Of a DNA stretch of 64,000 nucleotides, positions 37,271 through 46,670 are shown piece after piece. Every line of letters begins with the position of its first letter. The stretch's first letter is position 1. The notes under the pieces are model-generated. The model was not told the DNA's origin, searched no databases, and saw only the letters and a list, made by a program, of their open reading frames with translations. Position numbers and translations under genes: made by a program. This DNA comes from Pseudooceanicola algae (lineage in GTDB: Bacteria; Pseudomonadota; Alphaproteobacteria; Rhodobacterales; Rhodobacteraceae): NCBI RefSeq assembly GCF_003590145.2, contig NZ_CP060436.1, positions 902,001 through 966,000 of the forward strand, written 5' to 3'.

Positions 37271-38284
37271 TCAACCCCGCCGCCGACGACGCGGGCGGAC
37301 AGGGGCGCCGGCATCGTCGCCGGTTCCATCGCTGGCCGAGGAAAAGCCACCTAGTTTTTCGGTGATCTCTTCCAGGGTCGGGCGCGGTCCGCGCGGCCGG
37401 GTTTCCAGCGCTTCGTGCATCTTTTCAAGGTGTTCTGCCATGGTCCCGCAACACCCGCCGATCACCGTGGCCCCGCAATCGCGCGCCATGACGGCATATT
37501 CGGCCATCAGCTCGGGCGTGCCATTGTAATGGATATGGCCGTCTTCATATTTCGGGATCCCGGCATTGCCCTTGGCGATAATCGGACGATCCACGCCCTG
37601 CGCCGAGAAGCCCAGTACGGTGCGCAGCAGATCCGACGCCCCCACGCCGCAATTGGCGCCATAGGCAATCGGGGGGTTTTCCAGCTTTTCCACCATCTTG
37701 ACCATCGACTCTGAAGTCAGGCCCATCATTGTACGGCCGGCGGTGTCAAAGCTCATGGTGCCGCACCAGGGCATATCGGCCAGCTTGAAAGCTTCGGCGG
37801 CGGCGCGATATTCCTCGGGGGCGGAAATCGTTTCCAGCCAGAGCACATCGGCCCCGCCTTCCTTCAGACCCTCGGCCTGCTGATGAAAGATCTCGACAGC
37901 CAATTCGTGGGTCATCGGGCCCATAGGGGCCATGATCTCTCCGGTTGGGCCGACGGAACCGGCAACAACGACCGTGCGTCCCGAAGCATCCGCAACCTCG
38001 CGGCCAAGTTCGGCCGAGATGCGCGACAATTCCCCGGCGCGCTTTTCGGCGCCGTGCAGTTTCAGTCGCGACGCATTTCCGCCAAAGGAATTCGTCAGAA
38101 AGATGTCAGAGCCGGAATCGACCGCGAACTTGTACAGTTTCTTGATCCGGTCCGGATGTTCCTCGTTCCACATTTCCGGCGCGTCGCCGGAGCTGAGGCC
38201 CATGTTGAAAAGATTGGTGCCGGTGGCGCCATCGGCCATCAGCCAGTCACGGGTCTCCAGCAGGCGGGAGAGGGCATTGGTCAT
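37271..38284 (-). CDS. bmt: Homocysteine S-methyltransferase (BHMT-like or split MetH homocysteine module)
   Basis: 337 residues. A zinc-thiol TIM barrel: LMADGATGTNLF, the zinc ligands in GANCGVG and GGCCGTM, and FDTAGRTMMGL. Usually annotated betaine-homocysteine methyltransferase in Rhodobacterales; with a free corrinoid protein close by, transfer of methyl from corrinoid to homocysteine is at least as likely. The tail is a basic PRRRRRG stretch. AAGGAG lies 7 bases upstream. The mprF-like gene ends 69 bp upstream on the same strand, so co-transcription is possible. Confidence 0.9.
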   Translation of the reverse strand: MTNALSRLLETRDWLMADGATGTNLFNMGLSSGDAPEMWNEEHPDRIKKLYKFAVDSGSDIFLTNSFGGNASRLKLHGAEKRAGELSRISAELGREVADASGRTVVVAGSVGPTGEIMAPMGPMTHELAVEIFHQQAEGLKEGGADVLWLETISAPEEYRAAAEAFKLADMPWCGTMSFDTAGRTMMGLTSESMVKMVEKLENPPIAYGANCGVGASDLLRTVLGFSAQGVDRPIIAKGNAGIPKYEDGHIHYNGTPELMAEYAVMARDCGATVIGGCCGTMAEHLEKMHEALETRPRGPRPTLEEITEKLGGFSSASDGTGDDAGAPVRPRRRRRG

Positions 38285-38353
38285 AACGGACTCCTTGCGG
38301 GTTTCGCGGGCGTTTGCGCGGGGCGGTGTCGCGATGAAGCCCCCGGCGCGGGA

Positions 38354-40270
38354 TCACCTCCGCGCGGCAGGAGCGGCTGCCCCATCCCGTTCATACGCGC
38401 TGCGCGCCGGGGTTGAAAGGGTCGGGGCCCGTGGGGCCGGGCGTCGCATCGCCAGGGCCAGGTCGGCTGCCCCCAGGATAAGCTGCAGGCGACCCGGGGC
38501 TGCCATGTAAAGAGGCACCCGGCGCGGAGAGAAGCTGTCCTTGAAGCGGATCAGCCCCTCGCCACCCGAGCGGCGCGCGACATACTGGCGCAATCGGGCC
38601 AAAAGGGGGGCTTCGCGCAAATCACGGGCAGGCATGGCGGCCAGGGACAGCGCCCGGCCTTCTTTCGCGCCATCCCGGGCGGCCGCGACGATCAACTTAT
38701 GCATGGTCCCGTCCGGAAGACCCAGTCCATGACGCATGAGATCGAGGCAGAGTTCGTGTCGGTTTTCGTGGAATGTGACATAGGCCACCAGCGCATTATT
38801 TTCCCAGGCACAGTAAAGTCGCTGATGCGCCACGTAATCCGGGTCATAGCGTCCGGTCGACAGACCTCGGGCCTGACCATGCTCCCTGACCCAGATCCGG
38901 TCGAGGGCGGCCATCGTCTCAACGGGCATGGTGTCAGGCCGGGTCACTGTAATACCGGCCTTTTCGGCATTGCGCAGCTTGCGGCGCAGTTGGCGATATC
39001 GTGAGCCCTCAAGAGTCAATTCGCCCGGTTGGATCACAGCCTCGTCCGCGATGCGCAGCACGTTCCAGCCGGCACGCCGTGCTTCCAGCGCCGGGGCGGC
39101 CGTGCATTTGTAGACCAATGCCATCCGGTTGGACGACCGCGCGGCGCAGGCCAGCCGCGGCAGCAAGGGACCGAGACCGCCGGTCAGCGGATCGAAGAGC
39201 AGTGTCAGGCTTTGCGGTGTGTCGATGACCAGCCCCGCGCAGTGGGAAGCGCCCAGCAGACGCGCCCCGTTCTGCCGCGCCAGTCCGGATTCCGATCGGG
39301 GCGCCAGGTCCAGTAACAGCTCCGGAATGCTGCGTGGAACGTGTCGGCGGGGGATGTCGAACAGGGTGGAACGACGTCTCTGGAGGATCTGGAATGACGC
39401 GTAAGTTACTGCGATAAATGCGGGAATCGCATAGTAGACCAGTCGAAAGGCCAGGACGGCGGCCATCAGTTCGCTGCCCGGAATCTGCGGCAGCAAGGCC
39501 AGCAAGGTCAACTCGAACGGGCCGACGCCACCGGGTGTGCCTGCAAACAGCCCCGCTCCCAGTGCAAGCAGGAAACAGGGCAACAGTGTCCCGAAGGATA
39601 CCCCTTCGGGCAGAAGGATGTGAAACGCAATCGCCGCTGAAAAGGTGTCGATCATCGCAAAGAAGGCGATGGCCAGCATGGCCTGGATCGAGGGGAACCG
39701 GAATCTCCACCAGCCAAGACGTAGCTCCGGCAGCAATAGCGAACAGGCCGGCAGTGTCAGGCCGACAGCCAGTGACAGGACCGCCAACCCCTTGGGGATC
39801 AGCGCCGGGGCCAGGATCAGCCCTGAAAGGCCGGTCACGACCGCCCAGGCCATCAGGAAGGACACTGAAACCGCCGCTGTCACCTGTGCTGCCTTCAGAG
39901 TGCCAATCTGGGGCAAAAGTTTCCAGCGTGCGACGGTGCCGGTCACGATACCAAGGCCCAGGACCTGCCCCAGGGCGATGGCGCTGGCGCCCGATGCCTG
40001 GGCTTCGGCGTCCGAAACCCCGGTGCGCAGATGCCGGTGCATGACAGCGTCATAGCGCCCAAGCGCCCAGAAGCTTAACGCCGTGGCGGCGAAGGAGCCT
40101 GCCCATTGGGCGGCCGTGACTTCGCGAAAAGCCTGCCAGAGCGTCTCGGGATCGAGCGCCGAAAGCCGTCCGGCCAGCAACCAGATGCAAATACCGCCAA
40201 CGACAAGCGGCAGACCAAGACGCATCCATCCATTGCGTCTGCGCGGGGGAGCGTCATTCGCCATGGTCAT
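38354..40270 (-). CDS. MprF-like protein: membrane flippase domain plus DUF2156 aminoacyl-phosphatidylglycerol synthase domain
   Basis: 638 residues from ATG 40270 with AAAGGAC seven to eight bases upstream. The N-terminal 310 residues hold about eight hydrophobic helices (for example LPLVVGGICIWLLAGRL, GTPGGVGPFELTLLALLPQI), the LPG-synthase membrane family. The C-terminal 300 residues are a GNAT-like DUF2156 domain (YRQLRRKLRNAEKAGI, LSLAAMPARDLREAP, FKDSFSPRRVPLYMA). MprF enzymes add Lys or Ala from tRNA to phosphatidylglycerol and flip it, lowering surface charge. Shorter than Firmicute MprF (about 840). Confidence 0.9.
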   Translation of the reverse strand: MTMANDAPPRRRNGWMRLGLPLVVGGICIWLLAGRLSALDPETLWQAFREVTAAQWAGSFAATALSFWALGRYDAVMHRHLRTGVSDAEAQASGASAIALGQVLGLGIVTGTVARWKLLPQIGTLKAAQVTAAVSVSFLMAWAVVTGLSGLILAPALIPKGLAVLSLAVGLTLPACSLLLPELRLGWWRFRFPSIQAMLAIAFFAMIDTFSAAIAFHILLPEGVSFGTLLPCFLLALGAGLFAGTPGGVGPFELTLLALLPQIPGSELMAAVLAFRLVYYAIPAFIAVTYASFQILQRRRSTLFDIPRRHVPRSIPELLLDLAPRSESGLARQNGARLLGASHCAGLVIDTPQSLTLLFDPLTGGLGPLLPRLACAARSSNRMALVYKCTAAPALEARRAGWNVLRIADEAVIQPGELTLEGSRYRQLRRKLRNAEKAGITVTRPDTMPVETMAALDRIWVREHGQARGLSTGRYDPDYVAHQRLYCAWENNALVAYVTFHENRHELCLDLMRHGLGLPDGTMHKLIVAAARDGAKEGRALSLAAMPARDLREAPLLARLRQYVARRSGGEGLIRFKDSFSPRRVPLYMAAPGRLQLILGAADLALAMRRPAPRAPTLSTPARSAYERDGAAAPAARR

Positions 40271-40653
40271 TGTTCTGTCCTTTCCACTCACTCCCTCGAA
40301 GGGATTAGGGCGGCTTTCTTGCTGGTTGCTTAAATCAGGAGGACGAGACCGCACGAATTTGACCGATTACCCCGGCACTGCACAATCTTGAATGAATAAT
40401 AAATATTTTTAATCAGATAATTGCAGGGCAAACTTCATGTAGGAAGTCGGCGGATGCAGGTGTCGGCGTCAATAAGGCTCATAGAGCGAGACCTGGCCGC
40501 CTCACCGGCCGGAGATCCGGGAAATGGTCGATATATAGGAAAAACCACGGCTCTATGCGCGGTAAGCTGACGCTCACTTGCGGCAGGGGCGGCCTTGCAC
40601 TAAGAGATCGCATCGGCAAGACTCTTCCGCTCATTCACGAGAGGCCCAGGCCC
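40271..40653. other. Divergent intergenic region between mprF-like gene and purC
   Basis: About 380 bp with an AT-rich core around 40390-40425 that probably carries the two divergent promoters. I see no further gene. A clear regulator site or riboswitch fold was not found. Confidence 0.45.
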
Positions 40654-41412
40654 ATGGCGCGACGCAAGAAAATCTACGAAGGCAAGGCCAAGATCCTCTA
40701 TGAAGGCCCCGAACCAGGGACCATCGTGCAGTATTTCAAGGATGATGCGACTGCTTTCAACGCCCAGAAAAAGGACGTGATCGAAGGCAAGGGTGTGCTG
40801 AACAATCGCCTTTCGGAGTTCTTCATGAGCGGGCTGAACGGGATCGGAGTGCCGACCCATTTCATTCGTCGCCTGAACATGCGCGAACAACTGTGCCGCA
40901 GCTGCGAGATCATCCCGCTTGAGGTCATCGTGCGCAATGTCGCCGCCGGCAGCCTGTCCAAGCGTCTCGGGATCGAGGAAGGCACGCCGCTGCCGCGTCC
41001 GATCGTGGAATATTGCTACAAGGACGACGCGCTTGGCGACCCTATGGTCAGCGAAGAACATATCGCGGCCTTCGGTTGGGCCAGCCAGCAGGATATGGAT
41101 GACATCGTGCACCTCGCGCTGCGGGTGAACGATTTCCTGTCCGGCGTGATGCTTGGCGCAGGCATTCGACTGGTCGATTTCAAGATTGAAATCGGGCGTG
41201 TCTATGACGGTGATTTCCAGCGGCTTGTCGTCGCGGATGAGATCAGCCCCGACAGCTGCCGTCTCTGGGATATGGAATCGGGGGAGCACCTCGACAAGGA
41301 TGTCTTCCGCCGCGATCTGGGCAGCCTGACCGATGCCTATACCGAAGTCGCCCGTCGTCTGGGCGTGATGCCCAAGTCCTCGGGCCCAAGTAAACCGACC
41401 CTGATCAACTGA
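40654..41412 (+). CDS. purC: SAICAR synthase (phosphoribosylaminoimidazole-succinocarboxamide synthase)
   Basis: 252 residues from ATG 40654 ([18 protein letters not shown]). Joins CAIR and aspartate in purine synthesis. Typical blocks: [48 protein letters not shown] and [13 protein letters not shown]. purS starts 11 bp later, so both are one transcript. Confidence 0.97.
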   Translation: MARRKKIYEGKAKILYEGPEPGTIVQYFKDDATAFNAQKKDVIEGKGVLNNRLSEFFMSGLNGIGVPTHFIRRLNMREQLCRSCEIIPLEVIVRNVAAGSLSKRLGIEEGTPLPRPIVEYCYKDDALGDPMVSEEHIAAFGWASQQDMDDIVHLALRVNDFLSGVMLGAGIRLVDFKIEIGRVYDGDFQRLVVADEISPDSCRLWDMESGEHLDKDVFRRDLGSLTDAYTEVARRLGVMPKSSGPSKPTLIN

Positions 41413-41423
41413 GGAGCCCGCCG

Positions 41424-41654
41424 ATGAAAGCCCGTATCCATGTCATGTTGAAAAACGGCGTTCTGGATCCCCAGGGAGAGGCCGTGCGCCATGCGCTCGG
41501 CGGTCTCGGTTTCGACGGGGTCGAAGGCGTGCGTCAGGGCAAGGTGATCGAGCTGGATCTGGCAGATGGAACGCCAGAGGACAGCGTGGCCGAGATGTGC
41601 GAAAAGCTGCTCGCCAATACTGTGATCGAAAGCTACTCGATCGAGTTCGTCTGA
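41424..41654 (+). CDS. purS: Phosphoribosylformylglycinamidine synthase subunit PurS
   Basis: 76 residues starting MKARIHVMLKNGVLDPQGEA; the small subunit that bridges PurL and PurQ in FGAM synthase. LGGLGFDGVEGVRQGKVIEL and the closing ANTVIESYSIE are typical. It follows purC by 11 bp and is followed by a strong intrinsic terminator. Confidence 0.95.
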   Translation: MKARIHVMLKNGVLDPQGEAVRHALGGLGFDGVEGVRQGKVIELDLADGTPEDSVAEMCEKLLANTVIESYSIEFV

Positions 41655-41687
41655 AGGCTGTAGTTTCACGTCTCCTGCTATTGTTTC

Positions 41688-41718
41688 TGCCCGCCGAAGC
41701 CTCTTCGGCGGGCATTTT
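41688..41718 (+). terminator. Strong intrinsic terminator between purS and purQ
   Basis: TGCCCGCCGAAG and CTTCGGCGGGCA form a perfect 12-bp stem with a 3-base loop, followed by TTTT. It should end most purCS transcripts before purQ. Confidence 0.9.
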
Positions 41719-41756
41719 CAATCGCGTCTGTCTTGCTTGTTCGCGCTGTCGTTATT

Positions 41757-41803
41757 GGGGGCTCTGCCCCCTGGCCCCCCGGGATATTTCCAACAGGGAA
41801 ACA
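41757..41803 (+). repeat. Dispersed intergenic repeat, copy A
   Basis: GGGGGCTCTGCCCCC is followed by a C run, GGGATATTTC and CAACAGGGAAAC. The same ordered blocks occur at 42656-42720 (inverted), 45972-46083 and about 56019-56150. The first block is itself a hairpin. Confidence 0.8.
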
Positions 41804-41953
41804 TGCGAAGGGAGGTCGGTCGGGTCAGACCTTTGGTCGGGAAGATGCAAATAAGTCAGATGGCTTGCCTTGAAGGCCCCAGCGGGCGTAAAGAGCACGA
41901 GATGATGCAAGCCATTCCGACACCCATTTTCCAATGCCCAGAGGTGCCTGCCG

Positions 41954-42622
41954 ATGAAAGCCGCTGTTCTCGTTTTTCCCGGGTCCAATTGCGACCGTGA
42001 TCTGAAAGTCGCTCTGGAGGCCGTCGGCGCCGAGGTGACCATGGTATGGCACAAGGAAAGCGCGCTACCCGATGGGGTCGATCTGGTCGGAGTGCCGGGT
42101 GGCTTTTCCTATGGAGACTATCTGCGGTGCGGCGCAATCGCGGCCAATTCTCCGATCTGTGCCGAGTTGAAGCGCCATGTGGACCGCGGCGGCTATGCGC
42201 TCGGTATTTGCAATGGGTTCCAGATCCTGACCGAAACCCGAATTCTTCCCGGCGCGTTGATCCGCAACGCCGGGCTCAAATATATTTGCAAACATGTGCC
42301 GTTGAATGTGCAGACTTCGGACTCGATATTCACTCAAGGCTATAATGCCGGGGCCATGGTCTCGATCCCGATCGCGCATCACGACGGAAATTACCAGGCT
42401 GATGCTGCACTGCGTGCCGACCTTGAACAGGCCGATCGGATCGCCTTTACCTACGAACACAATCCCAACGGCTCGGCTGGCGATATTGCCGGCGTTCTCA
42501 GCGCAAACCGCCGCGTGCTTGGTATGATGCCGCATCCAGAACGGGCCGCCGATGCCGGTCATGGCGGCACCGAGGGCGCCGCGCTCTTTACCGGGATTGC
42601 CGGCGCTCTTGTCGCCGCCTGA
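41954..42622 (+). CDS. purQ: Phosphoribosylformylglycinamidine synthase glutaminase subunit PurQ
   Basis: 222 residues. Class I glutamine amidotransferase that feeds ammonia to PurL. Nucleophile Cys in ALGICNGFQIL near residue 86, catalytic His and Glu in MMPHPERAAD. The start MKAAVLVFPGSNCDRD is canonical. It is separated from purS by a terminator and an intergenic repeat, so it probably has its own promoter; purL is not in the window. Confidence 0.97.
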   Translation: MKAAVLVFPGSNCDRDLKVALEAVGAEVTMVWHKESALPDGVDLVGVPGGFSYGDYLRCGAIAANSPICAELKRHVDRGGYALGICNGFQILTETRILPGALIRNAGLKYICKHVPLNVQTSDSIFTQGYNAGAMVSIPIAHHDGNYQADAALRADLEQADRIAFTYEHNPNGSAGDIAGVLSANRRVLGMMPHPERAADAGHGGTEGAALFTGIAGALVAA

Positions 42623-42655
42623 GTTTGTCTTCCGGTCAAAACGGAACATTTTCTC

Positions 42656-42720
42656 CGTTTCCCTGTTCCAAATATCCCGGGTGAATTGCGCCCCTCGGGG
42701 CGCAAGAGGGCAGAGCCCTT
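42656..42720 (-). repeat. Dispersed intergenic repeat, copy B (inverted)
   Basis: Read on the minus strand: AAGGGCTCTGCCCT, a GCGCCCC/GGGGCGC hairpin, CCCGGGATATTTGG, then AACAGGGAAAC. Same block order as copy A in opposite orientation, so copies A and B face each other around purQ. Confidence 0.8.
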
Positions 42721-42818
42721 CTTCTTCAGCCACAAGGTATCTGTCCATAGGCGGGGGTCTGCCCAAACCCACTTCGCGCTCTCTTGAGCGGCGCTGCGGG
42801 GCGGCGTAATCTGCGCCG

Positions 42819-44585
42819 ATGGTAGTTCCCCAATCCAGTAAGGTCCGCTCTCGGGTCAGATCAGGCCGCACGGTCAGCTGGCGCGCACGGCTGGCGCTTG
42901 GGCTGTTCCTCGCACTGGTCATCAGTGTCGTGGTGACCACCAACGGTTTTCTCATGGCCCGGTTCACGGAAACGACTCGCAATCGGGCTGAATTGCGTCT
43001 CGCCCTGTTCGGTGCCAATCTGGTCAGCGAGCTGCGGCGGAATTCCATCGTTCCGCAATTGCTGGCACGCGATCCCGAGTTGATCAGCGCGCTCAACACT
43101 GCCGATTACAGCCAGTCGACGCAACGACTGCTGTCCTTCCTCGACGAAATTGGCGCGGCCAGTCTGATGTTGCTGGATAGGGATGGTCGCACGGTGGCGG
43201 CGACGGATCGCAATCGGCTGGGAGAGCAGCACCGTGGCGACGCCTTCTTCATCGAGGCGCAGCGGTCCAATGAAACCGTCTTTTCGGTGATCGCACGTGA
43301 AGCTCCCGGGTTTTTGTTTACCTATTCTCGACGGATTGAAAGTCAGGGCCAACTGATTGGCGTCATCGTTGTCGAGGTCGACCTGCAGAAGTTCGAACGA
43401 AGCTGGGCGGGAATTTCCGACGCGCTTCTGGTCATGGATGGACCGGGACAGATCATCCTGTCGACCGAACCACGCTGGCGCACCCTGACCGAAGCCGAGG
43501 CCGTGGCCCGCGAAACCCCAAGTTCGGCGATCCAGAAGGCGTTGCAGGCCACGGCGGATTGGGGTTCTGATGTCGATGGCTATCTGGAAGGCGAAGCCGT
43601 CATGCGGGTTTCCAACCGCATTCCGTTCCGCGGCTGGACTGTGGCCAGCTATACCACCTATGCCAGTGTGCGCGAAAAGGTGAACGGCGTGTTGGCCTTG
43701 GAAATCATGGGTTTTGCCATCCTGCTGGCGCTGGCTTTCTATGCGCTCAGCCGCAAGACCATGTTGCGGATGGATATCTTCCGCCGCGAATCCGCCGATC
43801 TGCGCGCCCTGAACGAACGCCTCCAGCGCGAAATCGCGGAGCGGGAGCGGATGGAGAAGAGCCTTGAGGTGGCAGAACAGACCCTGCTGCAAAGCCAGAA
43901 GCTGGCAGCTCTGGGCGAAATGTCGGCTGCCGTTAGCCATGAACTGAACCAACCCCTGGCGGCGATGAAGACCTACCTCGCCGGGGCAATGCTTCTGCTG
44001 CGGCGCAACCGCCCGGAGGAGGCGCTGTCGAGCTTCGGACGTATCGACGATCTGATTGGCCGCATGGGCCAGATCACACGCCAGCTGAAAAGCTTTGCGA
44101 GCAAGGGGGGGGCGACCTTTGTGCCGGTGAATGTGGGCGAGGCACTTGCCTCGGCCCTGGCGATGATGGAACCGCAGTTGCGCCAGCGCAAGGTGCGCAT
44201 CACCCGCGCGGTGCCCGAACGCCCGGTGATGATCATGGCCGACCGCGTGCGCCTGGAACAGGTGATGATCAACCTGCTGCGCAATGCGCTGGATGCAACG
44301 TCGAACCTGGCAGAAGCGCAGATCGACATCCTGCTGTCGGCAGGCGAGACCGCAACGCTGACCGTGCGTGACAACGGCACCGGCATTCAGGACCTCGAGG
44401 CATTGTTCGAACCTTTCTACACCACCAAGAAACCCGGCGACGGGGTGGGGCTTGGCCTCGCCATCTCGACCGGGATCGTGAATGACCTCGGCGGACGCCT
44501 CACCGCGCGCAATGCGGAAGATGGGGGGGCTGTTTTTGAAGTACAGCTGCCTATCTTGTCAGAAGAGATCGAAGCCGCGGAATAG
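42819..44585 (+). CDS. dctB: DctB-like C4-dicarboxylate sensor histidine kinase
   Basis: 588 residues. Membrane helix 1 at about 26-48, a double-PAS (dCache-like) periplasmic domain to about 285 with the DctB-style RDGRTVAATDRNRLG and FLFTYSRRIESQGQ, membrane helix 2 near 288-308, a coiled coil, H-box EMSAAVSHELNQPLAAMK, N-box MINLLRNALDAT and G-boxes DNGTGIQD and GVGLGLAIS. DctB senses succinate, malate and fumarate. It is followed 40 bp later by its cognate regulator gene. Confidence 0.92.
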   Translation: MVVPQSSKVRSRVRSGRTVSWRARLALGLFLALVISVVVTTNGFLMARFTETTRNRAELRLALFGANLVSELRRNSIVPQLLARDPELISALNTADYSQSTQRLLSFLDEIGAASLMLLDRDGRTVAATDRNRLGEQHRGDAFFIEAQRSNETVFSVIAREAPGFLFTYSRRIESQGQLIGVIVVEVDLQKFERSWAGISDALLVMDGPGQIILSTEPRWRTLTEAEAVARETPSSAIQKALQATADWGSDVDGYLEGEAVMRVSNRIPFRGWTVASYTTYASVREKVNGVLALEIMGFAILLALAFYALSRKTMLRMDIFRRESADLRALNERLQREIAERERMEKSLEVAEQTLLQSQKLAALGEMSAAVSHELNQPLAAMKTYLAGAMLLLRRNRPEEALSSFGRIDDLIGRMGQITRQLKSFASKGGATFVPVNVGEALASALAMMEPQLRQRKVRITRAVPERPVMIMADRVRLEQVMINLLRNALDATSNLAEAQIDILLSAGETATLTVRDNGTGIQDLEALFEPFYTTKKPGDGVGLGLAISTGIVNDLGGRLTARNAEDGGAVFEVQLPILSEEIEAAE

Positions 44586-44625
44586 AAAATTACCATTCGC
44601 AAAACGCGAGACCGGAGAGTTACCC

Positions 44626-45960
44626 ATGCAAAAGGCCATGAAAATCGCGATCGTTGATGACGAGCAGGACATGCGTCAGTCGATCAGCCAATGGCTTGCC
44701 CTGTCAGGCTACGACACAGAAACCTTCCCGAGCGCGGAAGACGCCCTGAAGAAGCTCGGCCCGGACTATCCCGGTATCGTGATTTCCGACATCAAGATGC
44801 CGGGTATGGACGGGATGTCCTTCCTCAAGAAACTGATGGGATCGGACAGCGCCTTGCCGGTTATCATGATTACCGGCCATGGCGATGTGCCCATGGCGGT
44901 TGAGGCCATGCGCCTTGGGGCCTTTGACTTCCTTGAAAAGCCCTTCAATCCTGAAAAGATGACCGCCCTTGCCAAGAAGGCCGCCAATGCGCGCCGCCTT
45001 GTCATGGACAACCGCCAGCTACGCCGGGAATTGTCGGACGGCGGCCAGATCATGAAGAAGCTGATCGGCACCTCGCCAGTGATGGAACGGTTGCGCGAAG
45101 ATATCCTCGATCTTGGTCAGGCGGATGGCCATGTGTTGATCGATGGCGAGACCGGGACCGGCAAGACCCTTGTCGCCCATGCTCTGCACGCGGTCGGCGC
45201 GCGGGCCGGCAAGAAGTTCGTGCTGATATCCTGCGCCGCCCTCGAAGAAGAAGCGCTGGCGAAGCGCCTTTTCGGTCCGATGCAGCCCGAGGACAGCCAG
45301 TTGCCCGCCATCGAAGAAGCCCGCGGTGGCACGCTGGTCCTGGAAGATGTCGAGGCCCTGTCCGACAGCCTGCAAGCCCGCCTTCTGAACGCTATCAACG
45401 AACAGGGGATGCCCGGCGAGACCCGAATCGTGGCGATTTCCAACCTGCAGGAACAGGACCGCACCTGCGAAGATGTGCTGCGCCCGGACCTGTTCTACCG
45501 TCTTGCCGCCCTGCGCATCACGGTCCCGCCACTGCGTCAGCGCGGCGAGGATATCCTGACGCTTTTCACGCGTCTGGGTGAGCAGTTCGCCGATGAATAT
45601 GGCTGCGAATCCCCCCAAGTCACAGCGCAGGAAGCCGCCCAGCTTCTTCAGGCCCCTTGGCCGGGTAACGTGCGTCAGTTGATCAACGTCGCCGAACGTG
45701 CGGTTCTGCAATCCCGTCGAGGCTCCGGCACGATCGCCTCGTTGTTGATGAGCGATCACGAGGAAATGCAGCCAGTCATGACGACAGAGGGCAAGCCGCT
45801 GAAGGAATATGTCGAAGCATTCGAGCGGATGTTGATCGACAACACGATGCGGCGGCACAAGGGCTCTATCGCCAGCGTGATGGACGAACTCTGCCTGCCG
45901 CGTCGCACATTGAACGAAAAAATGGCGAAGTATGGACTGCAACGGGCCGATTACCTCTGA
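44626..45960 (+). CDS. dctD: DctD-like response regulator lacking the GAFTGA loop
   Basis: 444 residues from ATG 44626. Receiver domain 1-125 (IAIVDDEQD, acceptor Asp in IVISDIKMPGMDG, Lys in EKPFNP), AAA+ domain with Walker A GETGTGKT at 174-181, and a Fis-type helix-turn-helix at the end (LCLPRRTLNEKMAKYG). Between Walker A and B, where sigma54 activators carry GAFTGA, the sequence goes from RLFGPMQPEDSQ directly to EEARGGTLVLEDVEAL: the loop is missing, and Walker B reads LVLEDV rather than LFLDEI. This argues for sigma54-independent activation, as described for Rhodobacter capsulatus NtrC. Confidence 0.92.
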   Translation: MQKAMKIAIVDDEQDMRQSISQWLALSGYDTETFPSAEDALKKLGPDYPGIVISDIKMPGMDGMSFLKKLMGSDSALPVIMITGHGDVPMAVEAMRLGAFDFLEKPFNPEKMTALAKKAANARRLVMDNRQLRRELSDGGQIMKKLIGTSPVMERLREDILDLGQADGHVLIDGETGTGKTLVAHALHAVGARAGKKFVLISCAALEEEALAKRLFGPMQPEDSQLPAIEEARGGTLVLEDVEALSDSLQARLLNAINEQGMPGETRIVAISNLQEQDRTCEDVLRPDLFYRLAALRITVPPLRQRGEDILTLFTRLGEQFADEYGCESPQVTAQEAAQLLQAPWPGNVRQLINVAERAVLQSRRGSGTIASLLMSDHEEMQPVMTTEGKPLKEYVEAFERMLIDNTMRRHKGSIASVMDELCLPRRTLNEKMAKYGLQRADYL

Positions 45961-45971
45961 TTTCCAGGCAG

Positions 45972-46083
45972 TGGGGGCTCTGCCCCCGCCACGGCAAGCC
46001 GTGTCCCCCCGGGATATTTGAAACAGGGAAACGGGTAGAGGTTCCTGCATGTTTCCCTGTCGGAAATATCCCCGCCGGAGGCA
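45972..46083 (+). repeat. Dispersed intergenic repeat, copy C, double-armed
   Basis: GGGGGCTCTGCCCCC, a CACGGC/GCCGTG hairpin, CCCCGGGATATTTG and AAACAGGGAAAC, then after about 20 bp an inverted partner GTTTCCCTGT plus GGAAATATCCCC and CCGCCGGAGGCATG. The two arms could pair into a long hairpin directly after dctD. Confidence 0.8.
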
Positions 46084-46670
46084 TGAAAACTCTTGTTCCG
46101 TTGGGGTGGAGCTGCGGTGGGGCAATGTCGGAGGCACCCTGTTGGATGGCGGCCCCGTCTGGGAAAACGCATCGACCAATCGGCGCTCGAAGTGCGAAAA
46201 ACTGCTCTTGAAAAGGGAATGTGCCAATTTGGTCATTGTCAGGGCATGGCTCTCCACCTTATGTTCATGAAACGGCCCCTAGTTTGGGCCGAGACAGTTT
46301 CGCCGGATCCGGGTTGGCATGTATGACCACCGGCTTCGGGCCGATTGAACCCGCAAGGGTTTCGCACTCGCCGGAAGGCTTCGGGACAAAAACCCAAGTC
46401 TGTTCGGCATAGAATGGGCGGGCGACCGTTCGGGGCAGGGTCTTCGTGAAGGCCACCTCGGGTGGGTACAGCACCGTCGGAGAAGAAACGCGATGAAGCG
46501 TGCGAGGATCGAGACAGCCCTGGGAAGCGCCGTAACCGGCGCCCGCGGCGCTGCCGACCGTGACGCCTTTATCGCCCCTGACAGTCGCAACCTCAGCACC
46601 TCCGCCCCGCCGGGCAGGCCCATTGGGTCGTCCGCCGCCAGGGGGCGTTCGCGTTGCGCATATGGTTATC
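46084..46670 (+). other. Leader region upstream of rne, no gene seen
   Basis: About 590 bp. Open frames here lack domains. A long 5' leader is a known feature of RNase E genes, which autoregulate through it; this stretch is a candidate. A weak promoter candidate is listed separately. Confidence 0.4.
46236..46265 (+). promoter_or_regulatory. Weak candidate promoter for rne
   Basis: TTGTCA and TATGTT are separated by 18 bp, about 400 bp upstream of the rne start. Each matches consensus only in part, so this is a suggestion. Confidence 0.3.

Noticed and set aside
38285-38353. Possible SAM or SAH riboswitch before the homocysteine methyltransferase gene
   Set aside because: The spacer is only 69 nt behind an upstream gene on the same strand, and I could not find the conserved core of any SAM or SAH class; only a good ribosome-binding site is clear.
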